From contig NZ_CP146991.1 in NCBI RefSeq assembly GCF_001941975.2, positions 4,519,501 to 4,583,500 on the forward strand: a stretch of DNA of 64,000 nucleotides. Direction: 5' to 3'. The first letter of the stretch is position 1. Every line of letters starts with the position of its first letter. The DNA comes from Sporomusa sphaeroides DSM 2875 (GTDB lineage: Bacteria > Bacillota > Negativicutes > Sporomusales > Sporomusaceae). This document shows, one piece after another, positions 26,317 to 37,114 of this stretch. The position numbers and the translations under genes were made by a program. The notes under the pieces are model-generated. The model was not told where the DNA came from, did not search any database, and saw only the letters and a program-made list of their open reading frames with translations.

Positions 26317-27399
26317 CTACTGTAGTTTAGTTTCACCTTCCCCCGGAACCAGCACCGCTAAACGCTCAAGGGCATGTTTAGCTTCCGGCGATTCAGGGTC
26401 GGCCTTGCTTAAAAATTCTTTATAGGTGGCAATCGCTTCACCGGTACGCTCCAGGATTTCGCAGCAAAGCGCCTTGTTGTGATAGGCCAGGGCGTTGGTG
26501 GAATCAAGCTCAATCGCACGGGTGAAATCAGCAATGGCTTCATCATAGGATTTCCGGGCTGCATAGGCCATGCCACGGAAGAAGTAAGGTCTGGCATCAC
26601 CGGGGTCAAGTTCAATAGCCTTAGTAAAGTCGGCAACGGCTTCATCAAATTTTCCCTGCCCCAAATAGATGGACGCCCGAATGGCAATCGCCTGGATGTT
26701 ATCAGGCTCAAGCTCAACCACCTTATTATAATCGGCCAGCGACTCCTCGTTCATGCCTAATTCAAAATAAGCCTGCCCGCGTTTCATCAGTGCAGCGCTT
26801 TCCTCCGGAAAACGCTCAAGTACCTTATTATAGTCGGCAATGGCCACCGAATACAGGTTACGGGCGGTAAAAGCATCGCCCCGGTGTAAATATGCCCCCA
26901 TATCTTCAGGTTCTAACTCGATAGCTTTGCTTAAATCATCAATGGCATGTTCATAAGCGGCATTGTTCAGATAGATTACGCCCCGGTTGGCATAGTTAAC
27001 CCAGTCTCCCGGGTTATACAGGATGGCTTTGGAATAATCCAGTACGGCATTTTTGATATCATCCAGCATGGCATAGGCACTGCCACGGTAGGAATAGTAA
27101 GCAGCCTGTTTTTCATTACGCTCAATAGCACTCGTATAGTCTGTCAGCGCTTGCTCAAAATTGCCGGCCACGGCGGCTACTACGCCACGCCAGAAATAAG
27201 CATCACTATTTTCCGGGTTCTCATTCAAAGCCTTATCACATGCGGTGAGCATGTCTGCTGTCTGACCGGATTCATAAAGGTCCCGCATCTCTTTACTGAA
27301 CTGACTTTCCATATTGGTACCCGCACTGCCGCACCCGGAGCAACCGCAGTCACATTCCTGAGAGCAAGCCGCCTCATTGCAAACCTTATCTTTATCCAT
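26317..27399 (-). CDS. TPR-repeat protein with Cys-rich N-terminus
   Basis: A 360-residue soluble protein. Residues 1-27 hold seven cysteines (CNEAACSQECDCGCSGCG), possibly a metal or Fe-S site. The rest is about nine tetratricopeptide repeats, several of the form AIELDPGDARPYFFRGMAYA. It is a protein-protein interaction scaffold, likely for the Fe-S aldo/keto reductase encoded next in the operon (10 bases away). In its leader CTCGTGGT pairs with ACCACGAG (27424-27479) without a T-run; purpose unknown. Confidence 0.8.
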   Translation of the reverse strand: MDKDKVCNEAACSQECDCGCSGCGSAGTNMESQFSKEMRDLYESGQTADMLTACDKALNENPENSDAYFWRGVVAAVAGNFEQALTDYTSAIERNEKQAAYYSYRGSAYAMLDDIKNAVLDYSKAILYNPGDWVNYANRGVIYLNNAAYEHAIDDLSKAIELEPEDMGAYLHRGDAFTARNLYSVAIADYNKVLERFPEESAALMKRGQAYFELGMNEESLADYNKVVELEPDNIQAIAIRASIYLGQGKFDEAVADFTKAIELDPGDARPYFFRGMAYAARKSYDEAIADFTRAIELDSTNALAYHNKALCCEILERTGEAIATYKEFLSKADPESPEAKHALERLAVLVPGEGETKLQ

Positions 27400-27586
27400 A
27401 GTAACAACTCCCTCACCGAATTTAACGAAGCATGGTTCTCGTGGTCCGACTGCACGGAAAGCGCAGGCAAACCACGAGTAATCGTTATTAACTACTACCC
27501 TATTTCGCGACTTTCCGTCTAATACCTGCTATTATTTCCAAATTTATCATCCGGCACTACAAAAACGCACTGGTTTTGTTTACCTG

Positions 27587-27619
27587 TAAAAAACAAAGAG
27601 GCGAGACTGCCTTGTCGCC
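27587..27619 (-). terminator. terminator after the phosphatase gene
   Basis: On the minus strand GGCGA pairs with TCGCC around a 10-base loop, followed by TCTTTGTTTTTT. Confidence 0.7.
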
Positions 27620-27629
27620 GCCACTCCCG

Positions 27630-27692
27630 CGCTGACCAGAACCGATAGGTCATTGCGAAGGCAACAATATGTGGCAATCCCGCCCGGGGCAA
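27630..27692. repeat. REP-like dispersed palindrome remnant
   Basis: GTCATTGCGAAGGCAACAA, then TGTGGCAATCCCGC, resembles the widespread intergenic repeat family with GTCATTGCGA and GCAATC arms. I see one copy in this window. It lies between the terminator and the end of the phosphatase gene. Confidence 0.5.
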
Positions 27693-27695
27693 AAA

Positions 27696-28346
27696 TTACA
27701 ACCCTTTTTGCTCGATACCGCTGTACAGAAAACCTAAGTGAGTGGTTGAGTTCATCAGCACTAACCGCCACTTGCCATCCTGGTACTCAAATACATTAAT
27801 ACAGGTATTGTCCTGCTTGAGCTGCCAGAAATGCGACAAATCAATATCCAGGATATCGCATAAGACAGCCTTGTTAACCGCGTCATGGGCTACCACCAGC
27901 ACCGTCTGTCCCTGATGTTTTGCCGCCAACTCACGAAAAACCTCCATGGAACGGTCCCTGACAGCGGTAATATCTTCCCCGCCCGGCCCCGGCATAGTAA
28001 CGCCCACTACCGTGGTTTTCCACTTCTCCAGCAATTCAGGATAGGTTTTGCCCACCTCATCACTCAGCAGCCCTTCCCACTCGCCATGGTTAATTTCCAG
28101 CAAGCGCTTATCGGTATTGACATTCAAGCCATGGGCTGCCACACACATCTTCGCGGTATCCACCGCCCGGCTAAGAGGGCTGGCATAACAAACATCGATA
28201 GGGACATCCTTAAGGGCCTTGGCGGCCAACTCGCCCTGTTCCCGCCCAAAGACGGTAAGCGGTGTATCAATCTGCCCCTGATAACGTCCTTCTTTATTCC
28301 AGGTGGTCTCACCATGCCGAACTAAAATAAACCGGGTAATTGCCAT
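27696..28346 (-). CDS. histidine phosphatase family protein (phosphoglycerate mutase-like)
   Basis: A 216-residue cytoplasmic phosphatase. The catalytic motif is LVRHGETTWN, with CYASPLSRAVDTA, INHGEWEG and the second histidine in VVAHDAVNKAV. The family includes CobC (alpha-ribazole phosphatase), GpmB and broad phosphatases; neighbours do not fix the substrate. No cobalamin gene is adjacent. Confidence 0.88.
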   Translation of the reverse strand: MAITRFILVRHGETTWNKEGRYQGQIDTPLTVFGREQGELAAKALKDVPIDVCYASPLSRAVDTAKMCVAAHGLNVNTDKRLLEINHGEWEGLLSDEVGKTYPELLEKWKTTVVGVTMPGPGGEDITAVRDRSMEVFRELAAKHQGQTVLVVAHDAVNKAVLCDILDIDLSHFWQLKQDNTCINVFEYQDGKWRLVLMNSTTHLGFLYSGIEQKGL

Positions 28347-28424
28347 ATTTCCTCCTTAAGACTGTAGTTGAATAATATTAGGTATCGGCTACTCATTTAA
28401 TTTTACCATAATCAAGATTGGACT

Positions 28425-29522
28425 TTAACCATTTTTCTTTTGGAAAGCCAGCATCAGATCTCCCAGCGCCTGGCAGGACTCATAAGGCACGGCATTGTAG
28501 ATCGACGCACGGCAGCCGCCAACTAAGCGATGACCGTTCAGGCCGACAAAGCCTGCCTGTTTGGCTTGCTCAAGAAATTTTTTCTCCAATTCCTGGTTAG
28601 GCAGCCTGAAGGTCACATTCATTAACGATCTGGCATCAGGCCGGGCATGCCCCTGGTAAAAACCATTGCTGGCATCAATGATATCGTAAAGCAGCGCCGC
28701 TTTTTGCCGGTTGCGTTTCTCCATGGCCACCGCGCCGCCCTGGGCTTTCACCCATTCCAGCATGAGCTTTACCATATAAATACTGAAGGTTGGCGGCGTA
28801 TTATACATGGAATTGTCTTTGGCATATGTCCCGTACTTAAGCATTGTCGGCAGGTTTTGGTTGGCCTGTTCCAGCAAATCACGGCGAATAATAACCACCG
28901 TTACGCCGGACGGGCCAAGATTTTTTTGGGCACCGGCATAAATCAGCGCAAATTTACTTACATCAATCGGCCTGGACAAAATATCACTGGACATATCGGC
29001 AATCAAGGGCACGCCTTTGCTATCGGGAAAAGCCTGCCACTCTGTGCCATAGATGGTGTTATTGGAAGTAATATGCAAGTACGCGCTGGCAGCATCATAG
29101 GTTATCTCATCAAAGGCCGGTATCCGGCAATAGTTGCCTTCCTTGGCAGAGGCAGCGATAAATGCCTTGCCCAGTTTCCCGGCTTCCTCATACGCTTTTT
29201 CCGACCAGACACCGGTCATAACATAGCCGGCCTGTTTACCTGCCGGTAAAAAGTTCATCGGCACCATGGCAAACTGAAGGCTGGCACCGCCTTGCAGGAA
29301 CAGCACCTCATACCCTTCAGGTACGGACAACAGTTCTTTTACCAGGGCAATGGCCTGATTGTGTACGGCATCATAATCTTTGCCCCGGTGACTGTGCTCC
29401 ATAATGGACATCCCTGTACCGTTAAAATTCAGCAGCTCCGCTTGGGCCTGCTCCAGTGCAGTCAGCGGCAGAGCCCCCGGTCCGGCATTGAAGTTGTGTG
29501 CTCTTGTTACATTCTTTTCCAT
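28425..29522 (-). CDS. serC: phosphoserine aminotransferase
   Basis: A 365-residue PLP enzyme converting 3-phosphohydroxypyruvate to phosphoserine in serine synthesis. It starts with FNAGPGALP, has LFLQGGASLQFAMVPMN, and the lysine carrying PLP is in YAGAQKNLGPSGV. GAGGTGATGTAA precedes the ATG. A serine T-box leader with two antiterminator-terminator modules lies upstream. Confidence 0.97.
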   Translation of the reverse strand: MEKNVTRAHNFNAGPGALPLTALEQAQAELLNFNGTGMSIMEHSHRGKDYDAVHNQAIALVKELLSVPEGYEVLFLQGGASLQFAMVPMNFLPAGKQAGYVMTGVWSEKAYEEAGKLGKAFIAASAKEGNYCRIPAFDEITYDAASAYLHITSNNTIYGTEWQAFPDSKGVPLIADMSSDILSRPIDVSKFALIYAGAQKNLGPSGVTVVIIRRDLLEQANQNLPTMLKYGTYAKDNSMYNTPPTFSIYMVKLMLEWVKAQGGAVAMEKRNRQKAALLYDIIDASNGFYQGHARPDARSLMNVTFRLPNQELEKKFLEQAKQAGFVGLNGHRLVGGCRASIYNAVPYESCQALGDLMLAFQKKNG

Positions 29523-29635
29523 TTACATCACCTCATAATAAGATTAGTCGCCCCAAGCCCGGGGACTTAGCCGCTCACCTTTGCACGCCGCCGGCAGCAA
29601 AACCGGCGTCCTAGAGCAGGGTTAGTCCCAGGACA

Positions 29636-29962
29636 AAAAAGAAAGTCCCGCCCCATATAGATATTGGGGCGGGACAAGCATCCCACGGTACCACCCAATT
29701 AGCCAAAACAGCCGGCATGGGTTGCGTAAATCAAAAAACTCTCATCCCCACCAGGGACGAGAGCTATTTTCCCGCGTTGCCACCCATGTTGCCTTTCAGC
29801 CAACTTTTGCCGCTATACCGGGCGGACCCGTCAGATTCATCATCAGCCACTCCCAGGCGGAATCAACTGTTACCTGCACCGGCTCACACCTGCCGCCGGC
29901 TCTCTGAAGCCTGTATACAATCAACTTCCTGCTCATCGTGCTGCTGCTATTTAACTTGGTTT
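29636..29962 (-). promoter_or_regulatory. serine T-box leader with two antiterminator/terminator modules
   Basis: On the minus strand one stem I (CAGAGAGCCGGCGGCAGGTG) and one specifier region (GATTCCGCC, codon TCC) are followed by T-box 1 TGGGTGGCAACGCGGG (29786-29771) with its terminator CTCTCGTCCC/GGGGATGAGAG plus TTTTTT. Then, without a second stem I, comes T-box 2 TTGGGTGGTACCGTGGG (29699-29682) with terminator GTCCCGCCCC/GGGGCGGGAC (29645-29675). T-box 1 offers TGGC, T-box 2 TGGT. Confidence 0.9.
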
Positions 29963-29964
29963 TG

Positions 29965-29993
29965 ATTATACATTATACCCTGGCTACAGTCAA
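29965..29993 (-). promoter_or_regulatory. promoter of the serC leader
   Basis: TTGACT (29993-29988), 17 bases, TATAAT (29970-29965) on the minus strand. Confidence 0.8.
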
Positions 29994-30014
29994 GTGTATT
30001 CTTGACAAAAACGT

Positions 30015-31436
30015 TTACAGACATTCTTCCTGTTTTTTGGCCAACCGCTGCCCACGGGCATTAAGTGCCGCCGTCAGTGCGACAGGTTCATTCAGTAATT
30101 GTCCGGCCTGAATTCTTAGCAACAGGTTCTGCTGAAACCGGCCTACCTCAGGCCCACTGCCCAATTTCGCCGCAATATCCCGGGCGCTAAGCGCAAGCTG
30201 CTCCGGGAAAAAAGGAATCTCTGACAAAATAGTCCGGGTTATCTCCTTTACGGCATAGAGACCGTTACAATCCGGTTGTGTATGCCCACCCAGACGATCA
30301 GCCTCATGTAAGGCAAACAACTGCCACAAAGCAGTTTCGAACTGACCTTGGCTTTTAAACCCTCCTATCAGACGTTTCAGCCATTTCAACACAGCCTTCT
30401 CCGCCACTGCCGGGAAAATCAGATGATGCCGGATAAGCCATACTACCCGCTCAGCTGTATGACGCTCTACCCGCAGACGACGCAAAATGATCGCTGCCGC
30501 TTCAGCACCAACCTTGTCATGACCCGGGTCGGAAGGCTGACCTTCGCCATTGACTGTCCGCACTCCCGGCCAGCCTTTTGCAATATCATGCAACAACGCC
30601 GCCCAGCGCAGCACAGGGTCACATGGTGCCAGGCCGACAACGTCCAGGGTATGCCGCCAGGCATCATACAAATGATAGCGCGGATTTTGCGGCAACCCGT
30701 CAAGGTGGCAAAGCTCCGGCAGAATGGGAACAGCCTGTACCTGCTGCTGGTTCCGCATCTGGCAGCAGACGGCCAACAGCCCGGCTTTTAAAAGAATATC
30801 CAGACCCTGGGCCGCAAAATCGGCCAGCAGAATTTTCTCTAGTTCGTTGCGAACCCGTTCGACCGATAAGCCGCTAACCCGTTCGAGATTATCGGTAATT
30901 GCCTGGAAAGTAGCGGCTTCCAGCGTAAAATTGAACCTGGCGGCAAACCGGGCAGCCCGGAACATTCTCAGCCCATCCTCGGCAAAACGTTCTCTGGGTG
31001 CGCCTACTGCCCGGATAATCCCGGCAGCTAAATCCTCCCGCCCGCCGAATAGGTCAATCACGCTGCCGTCAGCAGCCAGCGCCATAGCATTTATGGTGAA
31101 ATCCCGTCTGGCCAGGTCTTGTGCCAGGCCAACTCCCAGCTCGACCGACTCAGGCCGGTGACTGTCGGCACCATACCTTTCACTGCGGAAAGTGGCTATC
31201 TCATAGCTGTGTCCGGCGGCAACAACGGCCACCACACCGAAGGCCGCCCCCACCATAACAGCCTTCCAGCCCTGTTTTTCAGCGATGCCGGCAATACGCT
31301 CAGGCACTGCACTTGTAGCAATATCAATATCAACCGGCGGCACCCCGCGCAAAAGATCGCGAACAGCACCGCCCACAATATAGGCTTCATGGCCGGCAGC
31401 AGCCAGCGCCGCCATAATGTTCCGGGCCGTTTCCAT
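30015..31436 (-). CDS. cca: CCA tRNA nucleotidyltransferase with HD domain
   Basis: A 473-residue protein. The polymerase head has GGAVRDLLRG and VDIDIATSA, with RRDFTINAMA further on, typical of class II CCA-adding enzymes. ALLHDIAKG begins a C-terminal HD domain that may act as phosphohydrolase. It repairs or adds the CCA end of tRNAs. Its ATG overlaps the stop of the ABC ATPase gene (TAATG). Confidence 0.94.
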   Translation of the reverse strand: METARNIMAALAAAGHEAYIVGGAVRDLLRGVPPVDIDIATSAVPERIAGIAEKQGWKAVMVGAAFGVVAVVAAGHSYEIATFRSERYGADSHRPESVELGVGLAQDLARRDFTINAMALAADGSVIDLFGGREDLAAGIIRAVGAPRERFAEDGLRMFRAARFAARFNFTLEAATFQAITDNLERVSGLSVERVRNELEKILLADFAAQGLDILLKAGLLAVCCQMRNQQQVQAVPILPELCHLDGLPQNPRYHLYDAWRHTLDVVGLAPCDPVLRWAALLHDIAKGWPGVRTVNGEGQPSDPGHDKVGAEAAAIILRRLRVERHTAERVVWLIRHHLIFPAVAEKAVLKWLKRLIGGFKSQGQFETALWQLFALHEADRLGGHTQPDCNGLYAVKEITRTILSEIPFFPEQLALSARDIAAKLGSGPEVGRFQQNLLLRIQAGQLLNEPVALTAALNARGQRLAKKQEECL

Positions 31437-32275
31437 TAGCCGCTCACCCGGCGGCCGGTTAATTCTACAAATACATCTTCCAGACTGGTATGCCGCAGCG
31501 TCGCATTAACTGCCAGTGTTCCGGCAAACGCCGCTGCGTCTGTCCGGCTGGCAAAAAAACGGTATTGTGTGCCTTCGCTTTCGGCCCACTCCACAACATA
31601 GTTGCCCAGTCGTTCGCAAAGTGCGGTAGGGCTGTTAAGCGCAATCAGCCGGCCCTTTTCCATAATAGCCACCCGCCGGCAAAGATTTTGGGCTTCTTCA
31701 ATATAATGGGTAGTCAATAACACGGTCAAACCATCGGCATTCAAGTGCCTGATGAGGTCCCACAGCCGCCGTCTGACCTGCGGGTCAAGTCCTACCGTCG
31801 GCTCGTCAAGAAATAGGACTTTTGGCTTATGTAAGAGCGCCCGCGCAATCATTAACCGCCGTTTCATCCCGCCGGAAAATGTATTAACCATATCGTTGCC
31901 CCGGTCTCTTAGCTCCACATACTCCAGCAACTCTTCCCGGCGCGCTTCCCGCTCACCGCACGGCAGATGGTGCAGCCGCCCATGCAGATCAAGATTTTCC
32001 CTGGCAGTTAAATCACTGTCAAGATTAAAGTGCTGGGGAACAACGCCGATAACCGACTTAATGGCGATTTCATCATGCGGCAGACGCCAGCCGTTGATGG
32101 TCACAGCACCGGCAGTCGGCCGGGTAAGCATGGTTAGAATTCTTATTGTTGTCGTTTTCCCGGCACCGTTAGGGCCAAGCAAGCCGAAGGTTTCTCCCTG
32201 CTCAATGGTTAGATTCAAATTATCAACTGCTGTACGCTCGCCAAACTTTTTTACCAAACCCTCTATAGCAATCAT
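31436..32275 (-). CDS. orphan ABC transporter ATPase (DrrA/CcmA type)
   Basis: A 279-residue ATPase with Walker A GPNGAGKTT, signature FSGGMKRRLMIARAL, Walker B VLFLDEPTVGLD and a C-terminal SLEDVFVELTGRR typical of ATPases serving ABC-2 exporters. The start ATG 32275 follows AGGTGAGG; a longer in-frame version is discarded. No permease gene is adjacent, and its stop is fused to the start of cca. It may serve a permease elsewhere, for example those at 48005 or 54735, though each already has an ATPase. Confidence 0.88.
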   Translation of the reverse strand: MIAIEGLVKKFGERTAVDNLNLTIEQGETFGLLGPNGAGKTTTIRILTMLTRPTAGAVTINGWRLPHDEIAIKSVIGVVPQHFNLDSDLTARENLDLHGRLHHLPCGEREARREELLEYVELRDRGNDMVNTFSGGMKRRLMIARALLHKPKVLFLDEPTVGLDPQVRRRLWDLIRHLNADGLTVLLTTHYIEEAQNLCRRVAIMEKGRLIALNSPTALCERLGNYVVEWAESEGTQYRFFASRTDAAAFAGTLAVNATLRHTSLEDVFVELTGRRVSG

Positions 32276-32433
32276 AACAACCTCACCTAATACATTTATG
32301 TTATATTTTTTCAACAATTCCCTGAAAAGTCCTCCTGCCTATTTTGTCCATAGGTCAAAAGTCCTATATGGAAACTGTCATCATAAATGGTATTATACAT
32401 TTATCAGTCTATATTTAGGAGGTAAATCCGGGT

Positions 32434-34146
32434 GTGACTCAGTTTAAAGCTAATTTTGATGAATTAGAGCAAATATTTAACGCCACTGTTGACGGCATTT
32501 GCGTTATTGACCGGGAGTTTACCATACTGAGAATGAATGACGCATTTAGCGCCATGACAGGGATTTCACGCGAAACTTCACCCGGTAAAAAGTGCTTCGA
32601 GGTAATGCCCAAGACTGCCTGCAAAATTAAGCATTGCCCGTTGAACCAGCTATTAATCACAGGCAAAGGCTTCTCCACCGACATTACTATGACTGCTGGT
32701 ACTAATGAACAAAAATATTACATTCTAACAGTCACACCACTATTTAATGCCGACGGCCAATTAATTGGTATCGTAAAAAATCTTAAAGACATCACCGAAC
32801 GCAAGCGTTTGGAACAACAATTAATAACCCTCAATCAAACCTTAGAAAAAAGAGTAAATGAACGGACGCAAGAACTCAAAGACCGTGAAGCTCAGCTTAT
32901 TCATATGCTGTATACCGACTCACTCACCAAACTGCCTAACCGTTTGCGGCTGCTGCGGGATGTGGAAAAATCCCAGGTACCGGTAGTGGCACTCATCAAT
33001 ATCGACGATTTTGAACAAATAAACAATTTTTATGGTTATGCCAAAGGCGATTTTATTCTGGTCCACCTGGCGCACCTGCTGGCAGATATACTGCCTACAT
33101 CCGCCTACCAGCTTTACCGGGTGCATGCCGACGAATATGCCATCTTCCTGGATGCCCGGCGGGCGGCCAACCTCCCGGACGTTTTAGACAGTTTTGAACA
33201 GCTGGCCAAGCAAGTTACCGGAATCATACCTTCCAACAAGTTCACGAACAACCAGCAGGAAGTGCAGCTTAGGGTAACCATGGGCATAGCCTTTACGATA
33301 AGCGACAATCCAGAAAAGCTGGTCATAAAGGCAGATATCGCCTTACGCGAAGCTCGCAGCCACCGGAAACCCTATCTGTTCTTTAAAGAGTCGGAAGGCA
33401 TTGATGCCCGCTATCAGGATAACATCAAATGGGCCAATTTACTGCAGGATGCGATTAAACATGATCGTATCGTGCCTTATTTTCAGCCGATCTATAACCA
33501 TCGACACCCGCATAACCAGCATTATGAGGTGCTGGCCCGCCTTATTGATAATCACGGCAATATTATTTCGCCGTTTCAATTTATCAACATTGCCAAAACC
33601 ACCAGACAATATCCGGCTATTACCAAGGCTATTATTGAAAAATCCTTTGCCCTCTTTCATGATCTGCCTGGCGAAATCTCGATAAACCTTGATGTTGAGG
33701 ATATGGAAGACCTCCCAACCACCAGCTTGATTCAAGAGCAGCTGGCAAAATATAATATAGCTGACAGAGTAGTTTTTGAGGTGCTGGAAAACCATCGTCT
33801 TGAAGGCCACACTGCGGCGGTCCAGTTTTTGCAAACACTAAAAGCCGCCGGCTGCAAACTGGCTGTCGACGATTTTGGCTCAGGCTACTCCAACTTTGCC
33901 TACGTCCTCTCCCTGGATTTTGACTATCTGAAAATTGATGCTTCCCTGATTAAAAATATTGATAAAGATTCCCATTCCCAGACAATAGTCAAAAGCATAG
34001 TCACCTTCGCTCAGGACATGGGCATTAAAACCATTGCCGAATTTGTCCATTCGGAATCGGTATTTGACGCTGTTCAGAATTGTAATATAGATTTTTCCCA
34101 GGGATACTATATTGGTAAGCCCGGCCCCTGGCCGGTAGTTATATGA
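32434..34146 (+). CDS. PAS-GGDEF-EAL cyclic-di-GMP protein
   Basis: A 570-residue cytoplasmic protein: PAS domain (about 1-125, with cysteines in CFEVMPKTACKIKHCP), a coiled linker (about 125-160), a GGDEF domain (about 160-300) and an EAL domain (about 315-560). The GGDEF signature is degenerate (VHADEY), so it should not make cyclic-di-GMP. The EAL core is largely intact (EVLAR, SINLD, FEVLEN, DDFGSGYSNF, YLKID, IAEFV), predicting phosphodiesterase activity. The GTG start follows AGGAGG by about 10 bases. Confidence 0.88.
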   Translation: MTQFKANFDELEQIFNATVDGICVIDREFTILRMNDAFSAMTGISRETSPGKKCFEVMPKTACKIKHCPLNQLLITGKGFSTDITMTAGTNEQKYYILTVTPLFNADGQLIGIVKNLKDITERKRLEQQLITLNQTLEKRVNERTQELKDREAQLIHMLYTDSLTKLPNRLRLLRDVEKSQVPVVALINIDDFEQINNFYGYAKGDFILVHLAHLLADILPTSAYQLYRVHADEYAIFLDARRAANLPDVLDSFEQLAKQVTGIIPSNKFTNNQQEVQLRVTMGIAFTISDNPEKLVIKADIALREARSHRKPYLFFKESEGIDARYQDNIKWANLLQDAIKHDRIVPYFQPIYNHRHPHNQHYEVLARLIDNHGNIISPFQFINIAKTTRQYPAITKAIIEKSFALFHDLPGEISINLDVEDMEDLPTTSLIQEQLAKYNIADRVVFEVLENHRLEGHTAAVQFLQTLKAAGCKLAVDDFGSGYSNFAYVLSLDFDYLKIDASLIKNIDKDSHSQTIVKSIVTFAQDMGIKTIAEFVHSESVFDAVQNCNIDFSQGYYIGKPGPWPVVI

Positions 34147-34182
34147 CAAAAAAATCCGTTATACCAGTTTATCATAAGCCAT

Positions 34183-34229
34183 AGCAAGAAACCCTAGACT
34201 TATTTGCCGTAAGTCTGGGGTTTCTTGCT
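34183..34229 (+). terminator. terminator after the EAL protein gene
   Basis: AGCAAGAAACCCTAGACTTA pairs with TAAGTCTGGGGTTTCTTGCT with one wobble around TTTGCCG. The stretch 34230-34409 holds nothing else I can support. Confidence 0.85.
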
Positions 34230-34409
34230 ATACTGCCAAATGCACGTTACTTAGCCGGCCATGTTCGCACACTACCGCACTATAAAAGCATATTTTCAAA
34301 ACAACCAAGTAATAGGGAAATTTTTCAAGCTACATTCTGTAAGAAGAAGAAATGATGAAATTAATCAAAAAAACCTTGCTAAAATGCCTATTTTTGCCCA
34401 ATTTCGCTC

Positions 34410-34472
34410 TTGATTTTCAGTAACAAATTTTTATAATTATACTTGTTAGCACTCAACGATTGAGAGTGCTAA
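34410..34472 (+). promoter_or_regulatory. groESL promoter and CIRCE operator
   Basis: TTGATT (34410-34415), 16 bases, TATAAT (34432-34437), then a perfect CIRCE: TTAGCACTC, 9 bases, GAGTGCTAA (34446-34472). HrcA binds this operator, so groES-groEL should be heat-shock regulated by HrcA. Confidence 0.96.
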
Positions 34473-34502
34473 CAAAAAAAATACACAAAGGGGGTTTTGC
34501 CC

Positions 34503-34787
34503 ATGATCAAACCATTAAGCGACAGGGTAGTCATCCAAGCTTTGGAACGAGAAGAAAAGACCAAGAGCGGTATTGTCCTTCCCGATACTGCTAAAGAAAA
34601 GCCCCAGGAAGGCAGAATTGTGGCTGTCGGCAACGGCAGACTTCTGGATAACGGCCAGCGCGTATCCCTCGACGTCAAAGCAGGCGACAAGGTTATGTTC
34701 TCTAAATACGCTGGCACTGAAATCAAAATCGATGGACAGGACTACCTCATTCTCAGCGAGCGGGATGTCCTGGCAATTATTGAATAA
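34503..34787 (+). CDS. groES: co-chaperonin GroES
   Basis: A 94-residue Gro[13 protein letters not shown] at the start, the mobile loop [19 protein letters not shown] and the end [12 protein letters not shown]. It caps GroEL. The ATG at 34503 follows AAGGGGG by 8 bases; an in-frame TTG at 34497 is too close. groEL follows by 19 bases. Confidence 0.98.
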   Translation: MIKPLSDRVVIQALEREEKTKSGIVLPDTAKEKPQEGRIVAVGNGRLLDNGQRVSLDVKAGDKVMFSKYAGTEIKIDGQDYLILSERDVLAIIE

Positions 34788-34800
34788 ATAAAGGGGGTAA

Positions 34801-36420
<1,620 letters not shown>

Positions 36421-36485
36421 GCGGCAAATAAACCTTGGTAATGTGCACACTATAACTACTACCAAAAAGAAAAGGAGATGGTCGT

Positions 36486-36923
36486 ATGTTCGGTTTAGTA
36501 CCCTTCCGAAACCGGAATTTGCCGGCACGGGATCATTTTAACCAGCTTATGCACGGGTTCTTTGATGATGATTTTATCACCCCGTTTGGGAACATGGGCA
36601 ATCCCTTCCGCATAGATCTCCGCGAAACGGAAAGCGCCTATATTGTAGAAGCAGACTTGCCCGGAATCAAAAAAGGCGATATCACTTTACAATATGAAAA
36701 CCAGTATCTGACTATTTCCGCCAAACGGGATGAGACTAGCGAAGTAAAAGATAATAGCTATGTACGCCGCGAAAGACGGTACGGACAATTTCAGAGAAGC
36801 ATCTATATAGATAATGTTATGGATGATAAGATTGATGCAAAATTTGATGACGGTGTACTTACGGTAACTTTACCAAAACAAGACAAAACTAAAAAACGTC
36901 CGGGAAACATTCCTATACGCTAA
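36486..36923 (+). CDS. Hsp20/alpha-crystallin small heat-shock protein
   Basis: A 145-residue small heat-shock protein: N-terminal arm, alpha-crystallin domain from about FRIDLRETESAYIVEADLPG to DDGVLTVTLPK, and a C-terminal IPIR resembling the I-x-I/V anchoring motif. AAAGGAG precedes the ATG. It follows groEL by 65 bases with no terminator between, so it may be co-transcribed with groESL. Confidence 0.95.
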   Translation: MFGLVPFRNRNLPARDHFNQLMHGFFDDDFITPFGNMGNPFRIDLRETESAYIVEADLPGIKKGDITLQYENQYLTISAKRDETSEVKDNSYVRRERRYGQFQRSIYIDNVMDDKIDAKFDDGVLTVTLPKQDKTKKRPGNIPIR

Positions 36924-36930
36924 CGTGAAT

Positions 36931-36994
36931 AACTGTCAGGGGACAAATTGACTTTTCTTATAAAACAAGGTCAATTTGTCCCCTTTAACAGTTA
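36931..36994 (+). terminator. terminator after the Hsp20 gene
   Basis: AACTGT then GGGGACAAATTGAC pairs with GTCAATTTGTCCCC and ACAGTT, a long stem with a 17-base loop and TTT at its base. Confidence 0.85.
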
Positions 36995-37065
36995 AATTAA
37001 TAAGAATCGGCGACTCCAGCGTAACAAATACAGCCCCGGTTTCCAGCCTGAACTATTTCTTTAGC

Positions 37066-37097
37066 TAAATAAAATGGCCTCTCCCTCGCAGGAGAAG
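37066..37097 (-). terminator. terminator of the Cys-Pro-Arg repeat gene
   Basis: On the minus strand GGCTTCTCC pairs with GGGAGAGGCC around TGCGA, followed by ATTTTATTT. Confidence 0.75.
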
Positions 37098-37114
37098 CCA
37101 AAGAATAAACTAAC

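Noticed and set aside
27580-27771. 63-residue minus-strand ORF after the phosphatase gene
   Set aside because: It covers the terminator and the REP-like repeat and overlaps the phosphatase gene in another frame.
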